Assembly (NCBI GenBank): GCA_963513935.1
Contig: OY740770.1
Location: 85,905,267 to 85,969,266 of the forward strand
DNA: 64,000 nt
Reading direction: 5' to 3'
Source of the DNA: Aphrophora alni
Lineage: Eukaryota; Arthropoda; Insecta; Hemiptera; Aphrophoridae
The notes under the pieces were generated by a model. The model searched no databases, had not been told where the DNA came from, and saw only the letters and a program-made list of their open reading frames with translations. Shown here piece after piece: positions 27,373 through 43,156 of the stretch (its first letter is position 1; the number at the start of each line of letters is the position of its first letter). The position numbers were made by a program, and so were the translations under genes.

Positions 27373-27402
27373 CCTAACCTAACCTAATGTAACCTAACCT
27401 AA
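27373..27402. repeat. short interstitial CCTAA array
   Basis: Six pentamers: CCTAA three times, a variant TGTAA, then CCTAA twice. CCTAA/TTAGG is the ancestral arthropod telomere unit. At 30 bp in unique-looking flanks this is an interstitial relic or chance array, not a telomere. Confidence 0.8.
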
Positions 27403-28463
27403 ACCAGTATTTTTGTAGACAGTGTAGACGAACATCATTAATAAAACCATTAAAAAAGAAAATATTTACGTTAAAAAACTGTAGTTGGTTTAAACTGCTG
27501 TCTGTACACTTGGGTACACATGGGTGTGACATAGAATAATATTAAAAAAAAAACGATTTAGGCTAATATGCAATACAATATACTAGGACCTTGTTTACAA
27601 TCTAATTTTATGATATTATTACACATTTAATTCATGATATTGCACAACATGGCCGGTGTACAAATGTTGCACCAAGTTCCTTACATACTTACACAACCAA
27701 ATTATAAGAAAAATCAAAATTAGTAGTCATTTAAAAATTATTCACCGTACAAGAGTAAACATGTGATGAAAGATTTAGCGATGTTATTAGAAGTGCATAT
27801 ATCTAATACTCGGCTCAAACGATGTAGATAAATGTTTGTTCTAATATTAAAATGTTTGATACATATATATATATAGCTTATTTGTGTAACAGTAAATTTA
27901 ATAAAGGAAGTAAGAACATTAAACATACTTTATAACTCACAGTTCACCAAAACTAATTACCACTAAAAATGTCAGTGCGGTAGTTGTCAATCATAATGTG
28001 AAAATGAACCGTCCTTAGAATAACTTGTTTCCATTGATTACAGTATCCTCAAGGTAGGAATGTGTCTAGGGTGGAGAGGAAAATAGGGGCACCCACATTT
28101 TGTTGCGTTTACTTATAGCGGTACAACCCTAATAAAAAAAATATAGACCTTAAATGTTTTTGTGTAATCGCTTACCCTACTTTCATATCTTTTATTGGTG
28201 TAAATAAGAATAAAACGTTTACAAAAGTCTGTCACGAAGTTGTAAATTTATGAATTAAATGTAGCTAAGCAGTAATTAGTGTACCTAGTTTTCTTGGAAT
28301 GGGTTGTACCGTTAGGTCAGGCTAGGGAAGGAAGTAGAAGGGATGACATAATCCTAGTCTGAGGGTACTGTATGTTTATATTAGTCCCTTGACAATTATT
28401 CCTAAAACGTAATATTTGTTTACTTGACACTTTTTTCATGTGCTATGGTCATGAATCTTCAAT

Positions 28464-28930
28464 ATTACTCAAATTTGAGCGAAATCGATAGGGAGATTTT
28501 TTAAAAGTAGCCTACTTATTTTATAACAGCCTTCAAGGTTATTTTAAAATAGATCGGTAACTGGACTAATCGGTATCTTAGACAGGCGGCGGTGACCAAT
28601 ACGTTTTGATTTGATACGTAGAGGTTACACATGATCGAAATTTCACAGTTAGAGTCCATTTTAAGATAATCATAATTTTGTGATTTTTTTTCGGCAGATA
28701 CTACCAAACTGAGTCACCAAACATAGTGGACAAACAATTCTGAGATATGGCCAAAATATGCCCAAATAACAAATTCCATTAATATCGGTCAATTTTTTTG
28801 GGCTGTAAGGCCTCCACATGCGTCACGGACATCACCCCCCCCCAAAACCTGTTTGGATTCAATCCTCAAAAATAATATAGGTACAAAAAAAGTCATCGTT
28901 TTTTGACCTTTCATACAATTTTAGCGAAAC
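28464..28930 (+). repeat. interspersed repeat family P, copy 1
   Basis: It begins with CTCAAATTTGAGCGAAATCG (28469) and continues to GGCGGCGGTGACC, GAGATATGGCCAAAATATGC (28743) and a TTTGGGCTG block. It then runs through a GACATC-C9 segment to TTTTTTGACCTTTCAT. The same ordered blocks recur at 36768-37425 and 56364-56575 with diverged spacing. No coding capacity or terminal repeats are visible, so the class (non-autonomous element or 3' UTR fragment) is unknown. Confidence 0.6.
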
Positions 28931-31900
28931 TATGTTCGTGTGGGAATGTAATTTAGAATATACTTTATATTTCGGTATATTTTTTAAACACTAATCAAAA
29001 GTAAAAAAAACAATATATATAATTTTCTTTAATGATTTATAATTATTATTTTGCGTAATTTTTATTGTGGATTTGTAAATGACCCGAAGCAGGAAGTATT
29101 TTATTTAATTTTCTTGAAAATAAGTAGAATCTGTCATTTTTTAATTAGCGATGACAAATGTAACAAATATCTTCATACATTCCAACACCACTTCGCAATA
29201 TGTTATTTGTATAACATAAAATAGAAATAGAATATTGTTATTTTCATTTAATTAGTAACAATAAATTTTATAATCAAATGAATCTGAAACACAAAAATTG
29301 AATCTAAAATGAGTCTTAAAGTAGTAACTCGAAACAGACTACACAGAATGTTAAGGTCATTCTAAATATCAGTTTATTTATTACTATAACAATAATTTTT
29401 AATAAGACAAATGAGGAAACTGTAACATAACCATAATCATAAATTAATATTATACCCTTGATATAGTTGAGCACCTGATGACTGGAACAGTTCTAGGAAA
29501 CCGCGAGCGTCAATAACAGGAACAAATGTATTCTAATCATTGATTTATCATCCGGTCTCAGTGAGGTGCTGCTTATTGTTGTGATTTTGAGTGTTGTGTA
29601 TTTTTTGTTTTTTGTATTAAAGTTATTTCATTCAGATATTGTAGTAGGCCTATATCTTTTAAAACTATTATTATGTGTTTCTTAAAGTTAGAAATAATAG
29701 TTTTACATGCCTGCGGATTTCCTTTTACAAACTGAATAATAAACTAGACAAGTAGTCTGAATATTTTCAAACTTATAGATATCAAAATAGTACTATGATT
29801 TATATTTTGTTGTTATAAAAGTACGTTTTTAAATATATGTGTTTGTTTTATGATTTCTGTAGGTCTAAAAGTAATGTATTTTACTTGAGAAAAATTACAT
29901 CGAGGTAGTACGTGGGATGCCCGTTACGTCCATATTTTAGGTTTTTTTTGCTAGTAATTATGCAAGTAAATTTCCTCAAAACTTGTATTCTTGTGCCATA
30001 AGGTGAAATTAAAAAAAAAAAATTCCAATAAATTAAATCAAACATTATGTGTAAAGCTCAATCGTGTGCTCTAAAGACCTGCAAAACTTATAACTAACTA
30101 TTTCTCAAAAATTTTAGTTTTTGAGTTTATACCGTAATTATTATTACTTTTTTCTAGTCACTATAAGGGGCTATGTAACGGCTTTATATTATTTCTTAAT
30201 ATCGGCTCTCCTTATTTGATTAAAGTACATTTTCCCTCCAGTATAGTATCTAATCTATTTATTGCTATTCGTTTAAAATTGTTGCATATATATTAGCCTC
30301 AAAGATTTTAAATGGTAGTCATGAGATTTGACTAACTTTTTTGGTATTTCCTTCTATAGGGCTTATATATTATCAGATTGTGAAGCTTAAGAATCTACAT
30401 ATATTAATAGTGGTCTGCTAACAAGTGGTTATATAAAACCTATCGAAGAATTCCCTCATTATCTTATCAGCTGTATGGCGGATATTTTTTATTAGAAAAT
30501 TAAACATTAATTTTAAAGATAAGAATAATAATGATTCAAAATAAAGGACACTATTTATAACAAGAAATAATAATCCATACATCAAAGCCTAACGAGACTT
30601 ACGTGTAATGTACAAAATGATTGGATTACCTAATTGTAACGCTACATCAAATGAATTTCTAGGAACGTACTTTACTAATTAACTCAAACACGGTTAACTG
30701 GGATAATGGAACTATGCAATCAGGAGCGTAGCGAGAGAATTACTTTGAAAGTACGGATATAAAAATGGAAGTGAAGCGTGGAATTGCAATTGGATTGAAC
30801 TTCGGATACGAGAGTTCTGTCTTCTTGTTTATATATAATCGCGTGGAAATAATCTACTTCGTTTATATATTTAAATTTTGAAACTGTAAATACGTTAACA
30901 AATCGATAATTTTAATTGTGTATTTCTTAATTTTAACAAACGTTAATCCAATTGTATACTACAAGTGGGCAGTCTTCTCATTATTTTTATTTCTCTTAAA
31001 ATATTATTAGCAACAAATTAACAAAAGTTTTCTCATTATCATCATGTTACAATTCACAAGATTACAAATTCGTAGTGTCTGACATTATAATATAATATTA
31101 TGTGAAGTTAAGAAAGAAATATGCTCAAAACATTTATCAAACACAAATTTTTGTTTAATCAAAGAAAAAGTATTCGAAACAATCCCCCGAAAAGTCAAGA
31201 AGAACTTACTATCGCTAAAAAAGTGAAACCGAAAAAAAAAATCATAATTTTTAACAATTCTTCGTATTGGTAATAATGACTTTAGTACTGTCAGTGTCGA
31301 CTGTGGAATTATGTACATTATTTATATGTTAGGATTCCGTTAATTGGAACACTATTTATAAAAATATATTTTTGTGAATTCAAACACAAAATGTATTTTA
31401 CAATAGTGCCTAGTTGTTATTTTATTAATCAAGTTTATTCACATTGAAAGTTATATTGTCAAATTTTACTAGATGGATCTTTTATTCCATAATCTTTCAT
31501 CCGATTTTGACCAATGATTTGCCTTTTTAAAATTTTACGATTTGTATATGAATGAAAAATATCAGAAAACGAAGTATACAAATTGCAACTTTTTTAAATC
31601 GATTATCCAACGGAATCATAAAAACAAATAATAAATTGTTATTATTCTGTATTGTCTTTAGAAATAATTTCAGTATTCTTCTTTAAGGCTCTTATTGTTT
31701 TTTACCGCTATTTCATCTCCAGTTGTATTGCAAAATACTAATAGAATTAGCAATGAAATCTACTACTGTGGTCTTCCATCAAATATATTTTCACTAATAT
31801 TTAAAGTCGAATAAACAACTACGCCAGATGTTATCACTAAATCTACAAACTATGATTGTATACTTAAACATTTATTGCGGATTTTTCAGTTAGCGAAATA

Positions 31901-32418
31901 AATATTTTACATTCATTAATAAAATCCGATTTATATAGAAAGTAATAAGCTACTCTTGCGGAAAATTGAGCTACACTTCAATCACCAAATGAATGAAAAA
32001 AACATTTAGCCAAAAAACCTTTCTACAAACACTGTTATTTATATATAATCGTATCATTCGTGTTTACATTCTTACTGACGTCATTTTGTGAATAAAATCC
32101 GTATATAAATATGTTGTAGATGAGATATATAAAATTTTATATCATAGAGGAGATGGCAATAGTTTAATTTCTGTTACAAAATCGCTTATACTGGGAACAT
32201 TATAAAATCTTGTTAAGGTTACTCACGTGATAATACGCTAGCGGCTAGATGATTGTAGTGTAATCCCTCGTTTGCTAATGTCGATCCTAGTTTACGCATA
32301 TCACAAATCTACTCATAAATGACTGTTATAAGGACATGCAGGTCCTAAATAAATAAAAATATCGTCAAACGTTTTCATTCTATCGCCATTTTTAAATTTT
32401 CAAACAATTTTACTATAT

Positions 32419-32420
<2 letters not shown>
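28931..32420. other. AT-rich non-coding stretch
   Basis: TAGGCCTA occurs at 29645-29652. The motif ATAATCTTTCATCCGATTT near 31490 resembles the head block of repeat P in reverse orientation but is too short to call. The 77-codon minus frame at 31085-31318 shows no domain. Confidence 0.55.

Positions 32421-32449
<29 letters not shown>
32421..32449. repeat. (TAA)n microsatellite
   Basis: Nearly ten TAA units without interruption. Confidence 0.97.
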
Positions 32450-35280
32450 TTTAAAAGCTATTATTGTTGTTGTCATTGTAATGTAAGGTTTTTTACTATA
32501 TTGACTAATTTTTAACTAAAAGTCCTGTTACTTTAGAAGATTTTTGTCTTCATTTTTGTATTTTTATTTATAAATTTAGTTTTTACCATGATAAAAATAC
32601 TTCTTTACATTTTTGTTTTTATGAAACACCATTATATGTACGTTTCAAAAATGGAAAATCGAGCTCTCAATGGAAATTGAAAGTTTTCTATGAGAAACGT
32701 TGTCATAAAAAAAAAATTTCAAACGAAATTGGCCACCATTTTGAAATTTATAAACCTATTTAATGTTTTACGAACTTTTCTTACTAAAATCAAAAACTTG
32801 CTAATATATTGCAAATTCTGACGAAAATTGTAACTCCCAGATTGTTTAAACATTGAATATATTATCAGATTACTCTTATGAGTAAGATCAGTGAACATTA
32901 CATTCGCGGATGTCGGTGTTTTTATGAAGAAGGACAATAGCTAACTTTTCTAGAGAAAGTAGCTAACACCGGTCGGTTTATCAGATCTGTTTTAAACTAA
33001 ATAAGTAATAAAATGGAAATCTATAACTATGAATGATTTCTTTTCAGCTTCTTGTACATAACCTTAACTTTCATTATTGGCAATGACATTACAATTCAAT
33101 GCCTTTAGACGATCTATTATCTTCCTAGTTTAAGTAATTGACCTTACTTTTCTTGTCCTTACTTGTTAACCTTGTAAATTATTTATTGTTATTATAAGAT
33201 TACTTGTGTTCTATCATTCTATAAATAGTAACCAACTTAATCACTCTTTTCATCACCGACTAATTAAAGCTGTTGCGTATTTGAAAATAACATAAGTAAT
33301 TACGTCGACACTTTAATCATCAAAAGAAATAAAAACAAAATGTTTCACACTTAACATTTTATTTGTTGAAGACGACGTTTCAACGACTACGTCATCATAG
33401 CCAGTTGTTTCATGTTAAAAAAACTTGTAGTCTTCTTATGCCGAGAATGTTTGTGTACATGTAATACCTGAGGGTGTTGACTTATTGAAACTTCGCGTGT
33501 TTTTAAAGAAATGAAAAAAGGTTTTCTGTGAACATTATTGTTTTCTTTAATTTGTTTGGTTTAAGTACTGTTAAATTGACGTGCAGACCTAAACTTGGGG
33601 TGACCTGGTCGGAAAAACCAGAAAAGGTTTTTGTTTAATACACATGTGGTTTGATCGTTAATTTTGATTGTTAAATAGCTTGAACTAATTTTAAGACATC
33701 TGGTGTTAAAGGTTATAAGTAACAATTTTAATCAATGGAATTCAACCGTTTATTTTACAAAATGTAGCCTTAAAACCAAATCATTTAACAGATTATACTA
33801 AGTGATTCATTAGTATTTGCTTCATACATAATTTAGAGCTAACTGTTCTAAGAAAAAAAATTAACGTTTTATTTCAATTTTCAAATATCAACTAAAAAAA
33901 AAAAAAAAACAACCACTTGCACATTTATTTGTAGTATAATGCCCATTTTCCACCCTAAAAATAATTAAAATATTTTGAAGAAAAATAAAACACAATAATC
34001 ATTTGGCAAAGATTAGCAGACATGTTTTTGCCATTGCCAGACAATTACGAAAGGAGTTCCATCTTGAATGCAAGTCATTTTAAAATTTATTGAACGATGA
34101 TTTTGTACTTCTTTAAATCGTTTATGTTATGATTCCCCAGTTATCAGGTAAAACCAAACAAGTCTGCATACATGAGAGACCCATTACTTAATTTATTCTA
34201 TTGAAGAAAGGGAATAAATATCTTGTTAATGCTTTGGTATAGTTAGGATTTATATTTAAAAAAAAGTAAGTCATAAGTAATCCCATATTTAACAGAGAGT
34301 CAGCTGATGTTAGAAGAGTAGTTTCCACATTGTTAATAACTTAATTTCCCTAAAATTAAAAAGAAAAGAACATTAGAGTGGGATGTACTTTATATTTCGC
34401 TCCATTTTGTTACAGTTTACTCTAAAATCAAACTACGAGGATCATTAAATCGACAGTAACTAAAATAATTAGATTTTCTTATAAGCCAGTCTTTGAATTA
34501 CTTGAAAAATAATCAAAACGCTAACCTTTACATTCCTCTGTTTTAATTATATTTAAAAAAAAAATCGTATCTATTATTTGTTGATACACAAATGGTCAGC
34601 TCTTGATTTTGTTTGTTTGGTTTAATGGTTAACAATCCCAACACAGGCATTATCTCTGCGGTGCCAAATTTATTTTAATAATATTAAAAAAAATTTATTT
34701 GATAACTTTAATTTGTATAAGTAAATATTTTCTCAAATAAGTTATTCCTAAATAAAATTTCTTCAATGATGATTTATTAATGGTTCTTATTTATCGGTTG
34801 TTAGTTTTTTGACGTGGCCTTTTAATCCTAAACAAAATATGTTGTTTTGCGTTTTAGAACTTTTCCTTTTCATAATAATATTTTAAAGGTAGGAAAATCG
34901 TTCTATTTTACAATCTGTTATGTTTACTGGATTGTGTCGGTTAATAGATTTAATAAATGTAACTAAGCTTTTACAATCTAATGGCTTTTACTTGTTATAA
35001 ATCCATTATTAAAGTAAACATTCATCTTGTAATGGGTAATGGGAGTTTGCTGTTATATTTTCTTTATAACTTTTGAAAGGAAAATTTCAAGCCGTTTAAT
35101 ATTACCTCGTCTTAATCCTGCAAAGTTCTGAAATCATTTTGCTGTTTCTTTTATAAACAAAATGAAATATTAATTTATAGAATGAAATTTAGTTCTTTAT
35201 ACGTTTAATTTTTTATCATCAGTTTTTATTTATATTATAATAACTGACCCTTATAATACATTTAATTTTTTCTCAAACAC
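32450..35280. other. AT-rich non-coding stretch with one structured motif
   Basis: On the minus strand 33412-33365 reads GGCTATGATGACGTAGTCG, then TTGAAACGTCGTC, an imperfect hairpin (GATGACGT/ACGTCGTC) ahead of an A-rich stretch. An ATTGGCCACCATTTTG motif lies at 32729-32744. No gene found. Confidence 0.5.
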
Positions 35281-35332
35281 AAGTTCTTCCACCTTTTTTC
35301 TTTTTTTCCCCCCTTTTTTTCTTTTTCTTCAT
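35281..35332. repeat. polypyrimidine T/C tract
   Basis: About 50 bp almost entirely T and C, with T-runs separated by C clusters, on the plus strand. Confidence 0.85.
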
Positions 35333-35950
35333 ATAAAATGCCACTCTATCTATAGAGATTTGAGTTTTCACAATCGTTACTGATATCCAAGGGGCCCTAC
35401 CAATTTTGTTTAAATTTCATTTATATAGGTTTACAAGTCTTAGAGAACACTCGTAAAATATGAGTATCGCCGTACGAAACATTTTGAAGTCATCTACTAT
35501 AAGAAGAGAAAAACAGAACACAGATTTAATCAAAACCGGCTCCATCGAATAAGATTACATTTATCGTAATCCTAATGCCCCTACATAATAAAACATATTG
35601 GTCTACACCCCTTCAAAAAATATGTGATCGAAAATAATTATAGATAAAAACGTCATTTTTAGACATTGGGTTTTATAGATTTTAATTGATAACACAACAA
35701 TGCCATAACAATGATAACAATCTGCCATAGCTACTAAACAAATTTCTTTAAATTATTGTCAAATGTAGCACCCAAATTGAAGATTATAAACCACTCTATT
35801 CTCCAACTTTTTTATACGAAGAGATATTTCACAAAGAAAACTTTTAAACCGGGTTTACATGGTTTAGTTTGGTGTGTACGTGTTTTTGTTTATTTAAAAA
35901 AAAATTGTGGTCGACTTTTAAAGCTGGCAAAAAGCTGGCGTCTATTAAAA

Positions 35951-36061
35951 TCACCATGGTTCGGTGATTTTCGGCCTTATTTTAACCAATTCCCTTCCAG
36001 TGCTCTGATTGAACCACTCCTTGCTAACCACTTGAAAAATCTTGGCGAAATCTACCTTTGA
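35951..36061 (-). pseudogene. possible LINE C-terminal fragment
   Basis: A 36-codon minus-strand frame ends with KEWFNQSTGRELVKIRPKI, then a Trp and a stop. LINE ORF2 proteins of the I/Jockey group commonly carry a W..xW....TGR.LY.I.P.I..W segment between the RNase H region and the terminal HILxxC motif. The fit is good over this stretch, but no flanking motif was found in either direction. GC content here is higher than the surroundings. Confidence 0.4.
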
Positions 36062-36767
36062 TTAAAACTTAGGACCCTTGGATATCAGTTTGGTAGCTCG
36101 TAGAATGTCCTTTCGGTCACCTATCCATAGCTTAGCACCATTCCCAGGTTTTATGTTTGGGATATTTCTCTACAACTACATCTTGATTTCACATGAGATA
36201 TCGGTATTGGTAGGCCTATTGCTCATAGGTCTTCCCTCCACCTTGATATTTGACCTAGAAGCAACTGAAGTTGTTTCTGCTTCATTATCCGTAGCAATCA
36301 TCTGAAGCACGTCACAGTGTTTAATTTGTGTGTGATGAATCCATAGTTGTTCCCGAAAGTATTTACATTTATAAAGTGGCTAATTACTATGAAGGGTCCC
36401 CTGATTCTACACAGGCTCCGTAGCCTGTACAATTACCCTTGTACAATTCATCCATGGAATGGATTAACCTTAAGATTACCCTTAGATTAAGGAATGTTTA
36501 TTGACCTTTCGGTTTGGATCCGCTGTGTTTTGTTGAAGCAGGGTCACCTCGAGCATTATACGGCTTTTCGTGTCGAACGTATCTCCATCATATAAATATA
36601 TAATAAGTTTGCTACTTTTGTGTCCTAAGTGAAACTCATATTTGGTGAAATCATATTTTTGACTACTGCAAGGAAGCTTCATTATTATTTTGTTTTTGCC
36701 AATTTTTCCTGACCTTTAATACTTGTTTATTGGCAAACTAGTTCGGAGATCAATAATGTTTATATTT
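36062..36767 (-). other. moderately GC-rich stretch with several short minus frames
   Basis: Minus-strand frames include a 41-codon one ending near 36180 (IATDNEAETTSVASRSNIKV at its start), a frame with KLWIGDRKDILRATKLISKG at about 36070-36150, and a 66-codon frame at 36482-36682. None was recognised. Their proximity to the LINE-like fragment at 35951-36061 makes a decayed retroelement the simplest reading. TAGGCCTA occurs at 36211-36218. Confidence 0.3.
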
Positions 36768-37425
36768 CTCCAAAATTTGAGATGAAATTGATAGTGGTGT
36801 TAGATTTATGGCATAAAACTTGAACTTTCTAAACCATAAACTCATCATAAGAATAATCGTATTTCGCAAAATCGAGTTTAAGTTACGACAGTCAAGATTT
36901 ATTTGTTTTTTTTTGCCAATAATTACAAAACGATAATACAGTATTCCTTTTCACACACTGTTTTGGATCATTATCTTAAAATTTCAAAATCATTTTACCA
37001 CAAACTAACATATTGATTTTGAGATATTATGTTTTAATAAACAGTAACCTGGAATATTTTACCATTTTACCGACAACTGCTGAACACTTTAGGGGAGATG
37101 GAAATTAATACCGTTTTGTTTCTATCCGGCATGAAGACTTTTTAGCAAAATATATAGAGCCGATTAATTGATAGTACTCTTTTGGCGGCTACCCTAAATT
37201 ATTTAAGGGGTCGAAAATGATGAAAAACACCGTGTGATATGACCAAAACATGACCAGAACGAATTGAATTAAACTAATAAACTTGGTAGGACTGTAAAGA
37301 AATCTACAGACAAAGACAGAGAGACATCAGTTTACAAACCATTTTTGGGGGGTTCAGGGTTAAAAACGAATGTTTAAAATAAAAAAAAAACTAGACAACA
37401 ATTTTTGACCATCACATAACTTTTT
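36768..37425 (+). repeat. interspersed repeat family P, copy 2
   Basis: It opens with CAAAATTTGAGATGAAATTG, later GGCGGCTACC (37184), then GATATGACCAAAACATGACC (37236), a CTTGGTAGGACTGTAAAG block and GACATCAGTTTACAAACC. It ends with an ATTTTTGACCATCAC block. Order matches 28464-28930 and 56364-56575. The head-to-middle spacing is longer here, so an insertion is likely. Confidence 0.6.
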
Positions 37426-38869
37426 CTACATTACTGCGTATATACGAGTAAGTAAAAAATTATTTTTAAGGTTATTCTTACAGGGAATAATAATTCTAAA
37501 TAAGGATTACGTCTTCGATATGAAATAAAAGCTTTCAAAAGCACATGCACAGTCGAACATGGGATATACGTCAGTGCCAGGACAAGTAGTTCCCTTTGAT
37601 GGAAGACTGTGTTGTTTTGTACACAATGTTGTTAGGTTAGATAACAAAGCGCTAATGCATTATGAATGGATGCATTGAAGACAGCTAATGCACAGACATA
37701 TCTGAAACAGCTGAACACATATTAAAAGTAATGTGTTTGAAATTAATACTGTGAAACTGTCAATAAATAAAATCACAAAATTACGCAATTTATGTGTTCA
37801 TGGTGTCGGGGATAAATGTTATTTTCCCATTTATATTATCGAATTAATTTTGTTTTCTAGTTTTTAGTATAGCGGGTTTTAAACCCATGAAGTAATATAA
37901 TTGCTCGATTATTCATTACAATAGTTTATATCCAATATACAATAATTATTAAAAGAGTCTAATTTGTTTTAAAATCATCTATAACCAAACTTCCAATTGT
38001 TTCATTTCTTCACTTTTTTGAGACACTTTTCTGAGTGAGTTTATTTCAGTTGTATTACTTATAAGCCGTTATAAAATGCATGGGGTCAAATAATACGGTT
38101 TTGTCAAAAACAATACTTTTTCGTTTAAAATAAATTGTACAACTATTAAAGATATAAAAAAAGGATGCAATGAATCCATTACAGTGTAGATTTTATTGAA
38201 ACCGTAAGAGAGAGAAAGAGCCTTAAAATTTAAAAGCGTGACTGACATATTATTCATTTTGTTTTGGAAATAGTATTTTTTATCGATTAAATATGCGTGG
38301 TTTATGGTATTTCTTTAATAATTACGTTAGTGTCAAATCATTGTAAATACCTGGTGGCTAAAATGTTTTCCCTCCTCTTTTTTTCCAATTTTCGTTACGT
38401 CGATATGATGTTTATACCCTGATCTTTTACACTAATATTATGTTGTTTAAAATGTTTGACCGCCATCTTGAATTTGAATCGATTTATTTAAATGGTAACA
38501 GTGTCTTGGAATATAATTAAACATTGACTTTTCAATACCGAATTCCATAACACAATCTTTTTTTTTTCTTCTTCTTCTTTCTTTTTTTTTACACATATCC
38601 CCTGGATTGTATATTACGTGGATTTCTAAACTGTAATTTAAATTTTTTTAAACTATTTTAATACATGGCATAAAAATTTATTTTTGTTTCAGTGGTGTAA
38701 TCTCATTTGATCATATTAGATTCAAACCATTTTGAAATTATTAACTTCAAGTCGTAATGATATTTTAAATGTGTTATTCTTAATGTTAACAACTAAAATA
38801 TTGTGATTATATAGCTGTAGTGTAGTTAGTTGTAGTAATGATCTAGGGGTAAAATTCACTGCTACCTTT
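37426..38869. other. AT-rich non-coding stretch
   Basis: No gene recognised. A pyrimidine tract of T-runs and CTT units lies near 38558-38590, and a GACCGCCATCTTGAATTTG motif near 38458-38476. Confidence 0.55.
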
Positions 38870-39175
38870 AGGTATATGTTGTGTCTCCTACTTCTAAGAT
38901 ATGTCCCATCTATAGAAGCCCCTCCAGCCTCAATTCCTTTAGAAAGTTCTAACATATTGATGGTTATCTCCTCTACAACAATCTGGTACCCTCCCAGACT
39001 TGTAGCCGTTTTGTGAATTACTGCACCGCATTCGACTAATAGATAGAGCGGTATATTCTTCCTGTTGATAGAATCTGCAGATTCCGATCTTTCTAACATA
39101 ATGCCCGAATAGAAACTCTGTCAAAGTTTTATGTTCATCATTACTTACTCTAACACTTCCCCTCGACCATATCAT
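38870..39175 (-). pseudogene. LINE ORF2 C-terminal relic
   Basis: Two overlapping minus-strand frames together resemble the end of an arthropod LINE ORF2 protein downstream of its RNase H region. The first (39175-38939) reads TLTEFLFGHYVRKIGICRF, like the family's LTxFLTGHxxLxxHL..CRxC. After a frameshift at about 39050, the second (39099-38722) reads LLVECGAVIHKTATSLGGYQ and continues into EEITINMLELSK. This fits the HLLxECxAxxxxRxxxLG part that completes a CCHC-like zinc motif, with one Cys of the pair changed to Tyr. Frameshift and substitution show it is dead. The clade is not resolved. Confidence 0.65.
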
Positions 39176-39281
39176 GTTACAATTCTCCAGGAGTCCCTTT
39201 CCCGGTCTAAAACCTGGTATTCAATCCCATACGTACGCTCGTTCGCTCTCTTCTGAGGCTTTTCTGTCCTGTCTTCCACTC

Positions 39282-39458
39282 TTAGTTGGGTGATTCCTCC
39301 TGAACAACTTTCTTTATCGAGCTTATTATCTTCGCGTTGTTAAGGAAATCTTGACTAATCTGAGTACTCCCGATGTTGATAGTCAGCACAGAATGCATAC
39401 TTCTTTTTATCATCACTCCGAGTTCGGTGCCATCCCTCATAAACTTGTTAGTTTTCAT
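39282..39458 (-). other. 58-codon unassigned ORF beside the LINE relic
   Basis: An ATG frame beginning MKTNKFMRDGTELGVMIKRS and ending VVQEESPN lies immediately upstream, in minus orientation, of the LINE relic at 38870-39175. The stretch between (39176-39281) reads in part YQVLDRERDSWRIV. Composition is less AT-biased than neighbouring DNA, consistent with being older transposon coding sequence. No domain was recognised. Confidence 0.2.
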
Positions 39459-40633
39459 TTATTATTGTTATTATTTTTAGTATAGTTTTCTTTTTAGCAT
39501 AGTTTTCTTTTTCAATTATTTTCTAAGAGCAGTTACGCAAAGCAGTTACGTCCGCCCCGTTTGCTAGGTTATTAAGATGATTGTCTTTCTTAAAACTGAT
39601 CGAGTTATTTATATGGCAGCATTCGCTGTTGTCGATGATAACATGCTAGAATTCAGATTTAGTCTTAATTGATTCATTATCTATGCGTTATCTGTGACAA
39701 CTTGAGTGCAAATCAGAGAAAACCAATAATAACCATATTTGGATTTGACGATTATTTCTGGTAATTAAACTTGTACATGCTTTTCTGTTTATATAAAATT
39801 AGAATCGTTCCAACATTTAAACCGCTAATGAATATTCACACGTGCGCAATCATACACAAATAATCATAACTACACATACATAAATATATAAAATTCTTAT
39901 AATAAGTTAAAACGTAAACTATGACCACGATTCACTCATGGTTCAGTGTCTGTGTCTTACACCATCATGACTTCGGCGACATCATATTTTTCTAAAATAG
40001 AAATTAACTACAAACACTTTCGTCTAATTTTTCTCGAATAACTGTAATTTCATATAGGCAGCATTTATTCTTCTGACAACCGTTGACTATTTTGTAGGTT
40101 TTATTTGAAAATATTTACTTTAATACTTCAAGTCTGTACTTGTTATCGCAATCCGTTCAGTAGATATCGCGTTTGTAATAAACCACACAAGAGACTGAAA
40201 AACAAAGCTATAAAGGCACATGTTTACCGGAATACTTTTATTTATTTTGGCGCCAGTAACCAGTACTCGACATTGGCGTTATATCTTTATATCGTCAATG
40301 TATCTATGGATACTAATGCACAATTTGTATAAATTATTATCTCACTCATGGAGTTGTGGACTTCCGTTTCTGAGAAACGTGTAGACATTTTTATATGTAA
40401 CTTTGTCATATACGAGTATCTATATGTTTGTAAATACTCTATACTTAATTTCCTTTGTAGATTAATCATATGACTCGTTTGATGGTTTTTGTTGCCCAAA
40501 TTTCAAAACAGGTAAATTTAAAAAAAATCATTATTTAAATAATTTCATCTTTAGAAAATAATAACTTTGCAGGATATATCACAGGACCTTAAAGAATATA
40601 ACTTGAAAATCTCGATTTAATGATAAATTAAAT
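39459..40633. other. non-coding stretch
   Basis: A 16-bp imperfect tandem (TATAGTTTTCTTTTTAGC twice) lies at 39480-39512 and a GCAGTTACG repeat at 39530-39550. Nothing else recognised. Confidence 0.5.

Positions 40634-43079
<2,446 letters not shown>

Positions 43080-43154
<75 letters not shown>
43080..43154. repeat. (TA)n microsatellite, 75 bp
   Basis: The longest pure TA run in the window. Confidence 0.99.

Positions 43155-43156
<2 letters not shown>

Noticed and set aside
27373..27402. Telomere end
   Set aside because: Only six CCTAA-type units with one variant and non-telomeric DNA on both sides.
33365..33412. Hammerhead ribozyme
   Set aside because: The invariant C of the CUGAUGA core is replaced and stem II is too short; kept only as a hairpin motif.
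36437..36460. Minus-strand peptide MDELYK, as at the end of GFP
   Set aside because: Six residues only; flanking sequence does not continue the match, so coincidence rather than vector contamination.
39395..39440. 5S rRNA-like fragment
   Set aside because: A short GAGTTCGGTGCCATC stretch recalls 5S-type wording, but internal control regions and the rest of the gene do not align.
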